Source: JAJQCI01 sp964388305
GTDB taxonomy: Bacteria; Bacillota; Clostridia; Lachnospirales; CAG-274
NCBI GenBank assembly: GCA_964388305.1
Contig: CAYMAA010000002.1
Coordinates: 1-54,919, forward strand
DNA: 54,919 bases
Reading direction: 5' to 3'
Shown here: positions 49,746 to 54,919 of the stretch, one piece after another
Layout of the letters: every line of letters begins with the position of its first letter
Position numbering within the stretch: position 1 is the first letter of the stretch
Program-made: the position numbers and the translations under genes
The notes under the pieces: generated by a model
Database searches by the model: none
Seen by the model: the letters and a program-made list of their open reading frames with translations, nothing else
What the model was told of the DNA's origin: nothing

Positions 49746-50206
49746 TGTACGCATTCTGTTTAAAGGACGGACAGATAAAAACATTTATGAATGATTTTTT
49801 AAAGGGCGATATTTTTGACGGGTACTATGTTAAGGGCGCGGAGGTGTTTACTCTTGCACGCTTTGAAACGGACGGCAAAATAAACAAGGATTGCCTTGAC
49901 GGAGAGGAAGAACGGGAAAACTGCACATGGCAGGAGCTTAAGCCTTATATGTTTGGAATTGTTAAGGGCAAAATTAAGCCAAAAACATTTAAGGTTATTC
50001 TTTCTTTGCCTACGGACAAGGCTGAAATTTTATCCGAAAACGCAGCCTCCATGCACATAACAATATCCTTTGAGCAGGACAGAATTAATTTTATAACAGG
50101 TACTTCCCAAAAGAGCTTTTCTTTGGATAAACAAACGGATAATGCTTGGGAGGACTACATAAAAAGGTTTTTTAAAAAAAGAGGATACAGTTGTGAAACT
50201 TTTTAA
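49745..50206 (+). CDS. Uncharacterised protein, possibly DUF5721
   Basis: A 153-residue soluble protein that I cannot assign with confidence; it resembles the DUF5721 proteins of Lachnospiraceae. It is mixed alpha/beta with no signal peptide, metal motif or membrane segment. It starts on the last base of the rsfS stop codon, so it is translationally coupled and probably belongs to the same operon. Confidence 0.65.
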   Translation: MYAFCLKDGQIKTFMNDFLKGDIFDGYYVKGAEVFTLARFETDGKINKDCLDGEEERENCTWQELKPYMFGIVKGKIKPKTFKVILSLPTDKAEILSENAASMHITISFEQDRINFITGTSQKSFSLDKQTDNAWEDYIKRFFKKRGYSCETF

Positions 50207-50266
50207 AGGTTAAAACGTATCTTAATAAGAAATAAATTTTAAAGATGAAAGAAGAGTGAATATATT

Positions 50267-52141
50267 ATGGAAAAAGGCAATTTATCAATTAACAGCGAAA
50301 ATTTGCTGCCCATTATAAAAAAGTGGCTTTACTCGGATCAGGATATATTTTTGAGGGAGCTTGTAAGCAACGGCTGTGACGCCATTAACAAATATAAAAA
50401 GCTGACGGCTATGGGGCAGGCAGAGGCGGCTGAAGGTGAAAGGTTTAATGTAACGGTGGCTGTATGCAAGGAGGACAAAACAATAACCGTAAGCGATAAC
50501 GGACTTGGTATGACTGCCGATGAAATAAAGGAATATATTAATCAGATAGCTTTTAGCGGCGCAAATGCTTTTATAGACAAATATAAGGATCAAATTAACG
50601 GGGAAAATGATATTATAGGTCATTTCGGTCTGGGTTTTTATTCTGCCTTTATGGTTGCGGACAGAGTGGAAATTCAGTCGCTTTCCTACGCTGAGGGCGC
50701 TAAGGCGGCTCATTGGGTATGTGACGGCGGCATAGAGTTTGAACTGGGCGAAGGTGAGCGTACCGAAAGAGGAACAGATGTTATTTTACATATATGTGAG
50801 GATAAGGAAGAGTTTTTGAATGCCTACAAGCTAAAGGAAATTCTTGCGAAGTACTGCTACTTTATGCCTGTTGAAATTTATTTTGAGGATATTGATGAAA
50901 TTAAAAAGCAGGAGGCGGAGGCAGCCAATACGGAGATTAAGGAAAATGCAGGGAACAAGGAGGTTAAAGAGCCTGAGCCTGTAAATGATGTTAATCCTCT
51001 TTGGCTTAAACAGCCCAACGAATGTACCGAGGAGGAGTATAAGAGCTTTTATCATAAGGTATTTACGGACTTTAACGACCCTCTGTTTTGGATACACCTT
51101 AATATGGACTATCCTTTTAAGCTTAAAGGAATACTTTACTTCCCTAAGCTTCGCAGTGAAATGGACACTATTGAGGGGCAGGTTAAGCTATACAACAATC
51201 AGGTATTTATTGCGGATAATATTAAGGAGGTTATTCCGGAATATCTGCTGCTTTTAAAGGGTACAATCGATTGTCCGGATCTTCCTCTTAATGTAAGCAG
51301 GAGCTTTTTGCAAAATGACGGGTATGTTACAAAAATATCCAAATATATTGTTAAAAAGGTGGCTGATAAGCTTAATTCTCTTTTTAAAAACGACAGAGAA
51401 AGCTACGAAAAGTATTGGGAGGATATTAATCCATTCATTAAATACGGCTGCATAAAGGACGAGGATTTTTATAAAAAGCTTAAAGACTCTATTATTTTTA
51501 AATCAATAAACGGCGGCTGCAAAACATTGCAGGAGTATTTAACGGCAAATGAAGGCAAGCTTGATAAGAAGGTATTTTATGTAAGCGATGAGCAGCTTCA
51601 GGCGCAGTACATAAGTATGTTTAAGGAAAATGACCTTGAAGCGGTTATACTGCCCAATCAGATAGATACAGCCTTTATAAACTATATGGAAATGTATAAC
51701 GAGGGTATTAAGTTTTTGAGAATTGACTCGGACATTACCGATATTCTGGCAGGCGGAGAGGCGGATAAGAAAACCGCAGAATCTCTTGAAAAGCTGTTTA
51801 AGGAAACCTTGGGCAAGGAGTCCCTTACGGTAAAGGTGGAAAATCTTAAATCGGAAAAGGTAAGCGCTGTTATTCAGCTTGCGGAGCAAAGCAGAAGAAT
51901 GCAGGAAATGAGCAAAATGTATGGCTTTGGGGGAGAAATTCCCATGGCGCATACACTTGTGCTTAATGCGGAGAATAATGTTATTAAGCGCCTTTTAAGC
52001 CTTGATGAAAGCAAGCGTGAGCAAAAGGAGCTTATTGTAAAGCAGGTTTATGATTTGGCTGTAATGAGCCACCGGCAGCTTTCCGCTGAGGAAATGACGG
52101 AATTTATAAACCGCAGCAACAAAATAATGGAGCTTTTGTAA
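50267..52141 (+). CDS. htpG: Molecular chaperone HtpG (Hsp90)
   Basis: A 624-residue ATP-dependent chaperone. The N-terminal ATPase domain shows FLRELVSNGCDA (ATP-lid Asn), VSDNGLGM and GHFGLGFYSAF. The middle domain includes LPLNVSRSFLQND, with the conserved catalytic Arg. The C-terminal dimerisation domain follows. An acidic, low-complexity charged insert sits near residues 205-240, longer than in E. coli HtpG. GAGTGA precedes the ATG. It ends at its own terminator. Confidence 0.95.
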   Translation: MEKGNLSINSENLLPIIKKWLYSDQDIFLRELVSNGCDAINKYKKLTAMGQAEAAEGERFNVTVAVCKEDKTITVSDNGLGMTADEIKEYINQIAFSGANAFIDKYKDQINGENDIIGHFGLGFYSAFMVADRVEIQSLSYAEGAKAAHWVCDGGIEFELGEGERTERGTDVILHICEDKEEFLNAYKLKEILAKYCYFMPVEIYFEDIDEIKKQEAEAANTEIKENAGNKEVKEPEPVNDVNPLWLKQPNECTEEEYKSFYHKVFTDFNDPLFWIHLNMDYPFKLKGILYFPKLRSEMDTIEGQVKLYNNQVFIADNIKEVIPEYLLLLKGTIDCPDLPLNVSRSFLQNDGYVTKISKYIVKKVADKLNSLFKNDRESYEKYWEDINPFIKYGCIKDEDFYKKLKDSIIFKSINGGCKTLQEYLTANEGKLDKKVFYVSDEQLQAQYISMFKENDLEAVILPNQIDTAFINYMEMYNEGIKFLRIDSDITDILAGGEADKKTAESLEKLFKETLGKESLTVKVENLKSEKVSAVIQLAEQSRRMQEMSKMYGFGGEIPMAHTLVLNAENNVIKRLLSLDESKREQKELIVKQVYDLAVMSHRQLSAEEMTEFINRSNKIMELL

Positions 52142-52148
52142 TATAAAC

Positions 52149-52180
52149 GGGAGAACGGGCAAACACCTGTTCTCTCTTTT
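52149..52180 (+). terminator. Intrinsic terminator after htpG
   Basis: An 11-bp stem (52149-52159 with 52166-52176, two wobbles) and 6-base loop precede a short T tract. Confidence 0.75.
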
Positions 52181-52218
52181 GGTTTTAAGTAACTTAAAAT
52201 TTAAAGGCTTGCACCGCA

Positions 52219-52349
52219 GCTGCGTTGCAGCCAAGCGCTAAGGCTTGCGGCGGGGCGGTGGCGGCGTCAGCGGTGCCGCCGTCGCCCCGCCCTCACCCCC
52301 TCGGGTCGCCGGTTTGGGAGGCTGCAAGCCGTACAAATCGGTGAGCAGC
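52219..52349. repeat. GC-rich multi-hairpin dispersed element, copy C
   Basis: A 131-base block between htpG and efp that starts like copy A. End stem: GCTGC (52219-52223) with GCAGC (52345-52349). Central stem: 17 bp, 52249-52265 with 52275-52291, including two G-U type wobbles. Third stem: 52311-52316 with 52334-52339 plus an inner GGCT/AGCC. Copy A has the same stems with different bases in the arms, as expected if the structure is under selection. The CCGTAC and GAGCAG boxes near the 3' end are also shared. Confidence 0.8.
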
Positions 52350-52375
52350 ATTATTAATTAGATTTTATAATACTA

Positions 52376-52404
52376 TTGACTTTTTTGGGGGGATTTGGTA
52401 TTAT
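52376..52404 (+). promoter_or_regulatory. Promoter of efp
   Basis: TTGACT (52376-52381) and TATTAT (52399-52404) are 17 bases apart, beginning 27 bases after repeat copy C. Confidence 0.75.
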
Positions 52405-52459
52405 ATAGATAATCGACAGCTATGAATTAAATAAGCTTATATACGAGGAGGAATAATTT

Positions 52460-53023
52460 ATGATTTCAGCTGGTGAATTTAGAAACGGTGTTACCATTGA
52501 AATAGATGGAATTGTTTATCAGGTAATTGAATTTCAGCATGTAAAACCCGGCAAGGGCGCGGCTTTTGTAAGAACAAAGCTTAAAAACCTTGTAAACGGC
52601 GGTGTGGTTGAAAGAACATTCCGCCCTACCGAAAAAACGGGTAAAGCACATATTGACCGTAAGGATATGCAGTATTTATACAGCGACGGAGATTTATATT
52701 ACTTTATGGATATGGAAACCTACGACCAGATTTCCGTTTCCGCAGCAGATGTTGGCGACGGACTTAAATTTGTTAAAGAAAACGAAATGGTTAAGGTTAA
52801 CTCCTACAACGGCAGTATTATAGGCATTGAGCCTCCGCTTATTGTAGAGCTTGAAATTACGGAAACAGAGCCGGGCTTTAAGGGAGATACCGCAACAGGA
52901 GCTACAAAGCCTGCTGTAGTTGAAACAGGCGCTCAGGTAAATGTTCCGTTGTTTATTAATCAGGGTGAAATTATCAAGATTGATACAAGAACAGGCGAAT
53001 ATACCGGAAGAGTTAATAAATAA
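52460..53023 (+). CDS. efp: Elongation factor P
   Basis: A 187-residue translation factor that relieves stalling at proline runs. It has three beta domains (KOW-like, then two OB folds) and the tip loop HVKPGKGAAF, with Lys32 at the usual modification site. Length is standard. AGGAGG precedes the ATG. It is a single-gene unit with its own promoter and terminator. Confidence 0.97.
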   Translation: MISAGEFRNGVTIEIDGIVYQVIEFQHVKPGKGAAFVRTKLKNLVNGGVVERTFRPTEKTGKAHIDRKDMQYLYSDGDLYYFMDMETYDQISVSAADVGDGLKFVKENEMVKVNSYNGSIIGIEPPLIVELEITETEPGFKGDTATGATKPAVVETGAQVNVPLFINQGEIIKIDTRTGEYTGRVNK

Positions 53024-53032
53024 ATTATTACG

Positions 53033-53067
53033 GCAGACGGCTACCCGGTGTGGCTTGTCTGCTTTTT
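53033..53067 (+). terminator. Intrinsic terminator after efp
   Basis: GCAGAC (53033-53038) pairs with GTCTGC (53057-53062), enclosing a second GCTAC/GTGGC stem, followed by five T. Confidence 0.85.
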
Positions 53068-53144
53068 GATTTTTTTGAATAGGACTTGCCTTTTTAACAT
53101 AACATAAGTAATAAAATACCATTTATGTTAAGGAGGAGCAAAAA

Positions 53145-53372
53145 ATGAACCGTGCAGGACTTAATAAAAACAGGAAAAAGCCGAATAAGGATAAAAGTCT
53201 TTTGCTTTACAACTGCGAAATGATGAAAGAGAGACTGGGAGATTTATATTCCATTTTGGATAATGTGGTTGAAGATGAGCTTATAGACAGCGTTATTTAT
53301 GAAATTCAGGCTGTTAATATGAGGTATCATTACTATTTAAGAGTATGCAAAGAGAGGGGATATACGGCATAA
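53145..53372 (+). CDS. DUF2508 (YaaL-like) family protein
   Basis: A 75-residue basic helical protein. The C-terminal YEIQAVNMRYHYYLRVCKERG resembles the end of B. subtilis YaaL (DUF2508), whose role is unknown and which lies next to bofA there too. AGGAGGAGC precedes the ATG. The stop overlaps the bofA start by one base. Confidence 0.75.
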   Translation: MNRAGLNKNRKKPNKDKSLLLYNCEMMKERLGDLYSILDNVVEDELIDSVIYEIQAVNMRYHYYLRVCKERGYTA

Positions 53373-53632
53373 TGGCAAGCGACAGTGTTTTGCAGTATAT
53401 GATAATAGTGCTTGGCATAATAGGGGTTTGCATTATGTTTTCTTCCATAACAAAAAGGATTGCCTATATGTGCGCAAGAGGCGGTGCGGGACTTATTTTT
53501 ATAGGTGTATGCAAGGGTCTTTTCGGCGGATTTGGCACAACGGTGGGAGTTAATCTGGCAAACGGGATTTTTATAGGCATATTAGGTTTGCCTGCCCTTA
53601 TAGGGCTATACATATTGGACATATTGTTTTAA
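53372..53632 (+). CDS. bofA: BofA family sigma-K checkpoint protein
   Basis: An 86-residue membrane protein with two or three hydrophobic segments. The C-terminal GVNLANGIFIGILGLPALIG is the BofA signature. In B. subtilis BofA holds the SpoIVFB protease inactive until the forespore signals, delaying sigma-K. The frame is open from 53345, but the coupled ATG at 53372 (TAATG) gives the family length. It follows the YaaL-like gene as in Bacillus and supports sporulation ability. Confidence 0.88.
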   Translation: MASDSVLQYMIIVLGIIGVCIMFSSITKRIAYMCARGGAGLIFIGVCKGLFGGFGTTVGVNLANGIFIGILGLPALIGLYILDILF

Positions 53633-53644
53633 AGCGGTGATAAA

Positions 53645-54712
53645 ATGAAAGATGTACTTATGACAGCGGCAAAAAGGCTGATACATTCAGGCTACAAGGT
53701 TATAAAAATAAGCGATTTAAGTATTAATGCAGAAGAAAACGCCCAACAGCTTTGTTTTTATAAAATGAGCGGTTCTGTAACGAATCTTGTTATATTGTTA
53801 AACGGATACTGTGTTTTTAACCCGGGAGAAAGGTACGAGGAGCTTACGGAAGCGCTTACAAAAGCTGTCGGCGCAGGCAGAATTTTGTGTTTGGGCATTG
53901 TTGTTGGAGGAGCCTCGGCGGCGGAATTTACTTTAAACGGAAAATTTGACCCTGTGGCTGATGTTATGAAGGTACGTTGGGCGGCGGATATTGAAAACGG
54001 CAACATGATTTTTGAAAAGGGAGCGCCTGACAAAATAGACGGAATTGAAAAAATATTTTCCTCTTCGAAAGAAAACAAATCTCCAAATATAAACAGTATT
54101 AATATTAACGAGCCTGTAAAAATCAGCCGAATTATATTTACAATAGGTCTTATTGCCGCAAACATTATTATATTTATATTTTTAACCGCAGAGGGCGGCA
54201 GTGAAAACACGGATGTACTGCTTGCTCACGGAGCATTATACGCCCCTTATGTTATGGATGGCGAGGTTTACAGACTTGTTACCTGTATGTTTTTGCATAT
54301 CGGTATTCAGCATTTACTGGCAAATATGCTTTCGCTGTTCATTTTTGGCACAAGATGCGAGCTTTATTTCGGAAATGTAAAGTTTTTGATATTGTATTTT
54401 TTGTCGGGCATAGGCGGATCTGTTATGAGTATAACATTTTCCGGCAATACTGTTTCCGCAGGCGCCTCCGGCGCGGTTATGGGTCTTATGGCGGCTGCGC
54501 TTATTTACAGCAAAATAAGGCATATTGATTTTGGCGGTTTAAGCGCCTATACTCTTTTGGTATTTGCGATTATAAACATTGGCTTTGGTTTTGTGTACAG
54601 CGGCATTGACAACCGGGGGCATATAGGCGGATTTTTAACAGGACTTATATGCGGAGGAATTATTGGAATTTATGACAAAAGAAAGAGTGACGGCAATGGA
54701 AGAGCTATATAG
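53645..54712 (+). CDS. Rhomboid family intramembrane serine protease
   Basis: A 355-residue protein. Residues 1-160 are a cytoplasmic domain of unknown role, and the rest are about seven membrane segments forming a rhomboid fold. The catalytic dyad is Ser275 (AGASGAVMG) and His326 (NRGHIGGFL), with the L1-loop residues YRLVTCMFLH and GIQHLLANM also present. It is probably active. It sits 12 bases after bofA and overlaps the next gene by 17 bases. Confidence 0.9.
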   Translation: MKDVLMTAAKRLIHSGYKVIKISDLSINAEENAQQLCFYKMSGSVTNLVILLNGYCVFNPGERYEELTEALTKAVGAGRILCLGIVVGGASAAEFTLNGKFDPVADVMKVRWAADIENGNMIFEKGAPDKIDGIEKIFSSSKENKSPNINSININEPVKISRIIFTIGLIAANIIIFIFLTAEGGSENTDVLLAHGALYAPYVMDGEVYRLVTCMFLHIGIQHLLANMLSLFIFGTRCELYFGNVKFLILYFLSGIGGSVMSITFSGNTVSAGASGAVMGLMAAALIYSKIRHIDFGGLSAYTLLVFAIINIGFGFVYSGIDNRGHIGGFLTGLICGGIIGIYDKRKSDGNGRAI

Positions 54713-54919
54713 AGAGATGAAAATGCTTTGCCAAGAAATATTTGAAGGAAGAAAATTTATAGAGGGTGAAGGAAGCCTTAACGCAAGGCTTGTTCTTGTA
54801 GGGGAAGCTCCGGGAGGGGAAGAGGAGAAACAGGGCAAGCCATTTGTGGGAAAGGCAGGTAAAAACCTTAATGAATTTTTGGATATGCTTAAGCTTAAAA
54901 GGGAGGATATTTACATAAC
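54696..54919 (+). CDS. Family 4 uracil-DNA glycosylase (3'-truncated)
   Basis: The first ~74 residues of a uracil-DNA glycosylase of the iron-sulfur family 4 type, cut by the window end. VLVGEAPGGEEEKQGKPFVG is the active-site region, followed by GKAGKNLNEFLDML. The N-terminal Cys12 fits an iron-sulfur ligand. GAGTGA precedes the ATG at 54696; an in-frame ATG at 54672 is the alternative. It overlaps the rhomboid gene, so it belongs to the same operon. Confidence 0.9.
   Translation, partial: MEELYREMKMLCQEIFEGRKFIEGEGSLNARLVLVGEAPGGEEEKQGKPFVGKAGKNLNEFLDMLKLKREDIYI

Noticed and set aside
1..54919. CRISPR array or tRNA genes
   Set aside because: No regularly spaced direct repeats and no cloverleaf with a CCA-ready 3' end were seen on either strand by eye.

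Overview
The window comes from a low-GC, spore-forming member of the Firmicutes. A Clostridia genome, perhaps Lachnospirales-like, is the best guess; that lineage is inference, since no rRNA is present. The pointers are spoVS, a bofA-type gene, jag/spoIIIJ, consensus sigma-A promoters, strong AGGAGG ribosome binding sites, frequent TTG starts, a flavodoxin/DUF3793 pair and a single-chain PurL of about 1250 residues. I found no rRNA, tRNA, CRISPR array or insertion sequence. About 52 protein-coding genes can be supported, including one partial gene at each end.

Layout. 1-4.8 kb: end of an M3 oligoendopeptidase, then a GntR/ATPase/permease ABC operon with a clear operator-promoter. 4.8-10.4 kb: a GT2 glycosyltransferase and two paralogous polytopic membrane proteins, probably for envelope glycans. 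10.5-19 kb: a CstA transporter with a small partner, a protein with a Cys/His-rich tail, rpsU-yqeY, glgB and a split ThrE-type exporter. 19-27 kb: an RND efflux operon (adaptor, pump, TolC-like protein) followed by a two-component system. 27-31 kb: a tyrosine recombinase broken by a frameshift, a GtrB-like glycosyltransferase and two paralogous lipoproteins. 31-34.3 kb: the yceD-rpmF-plsX-acpP-rnc cluster and spoVS. 34.3-43 kb: jag-yidC, gap and tgt-purL on the minus strand. 43-47.2 kb: an M23 peptidase, a small alarmone synthetase, flavodoxin/DUF3793 and an L,D-transpeptidase. 47.5-54.9 kb: an alkyladenine glycosylase, a NadD-YqeK fusion, rsfS, htpG, efp, a DUF2508-like gene, bofA, a rhomboid protease and the start of a family 4 uracil-DNA glycosylase.

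Most genes are housekeeping. The least explained signals are non-coding. One is a GC-rich dispersed element (1091-1235, 52219-52349, with a fragment at 43012-43040) whose two full copies keep the same multi-hairpin fold while their arms differ by compensating changes. Another is a candidate structured RNA in the 563-base gap upstream of yidC. A third is a flavodoxin leader with two palindromic operators flanking an intrinsic terminator. Among proteins, the Cys/His-tailed protein, the paralogous membrane pair, the frameshifted recombinase and the RND/TolC set stand out.
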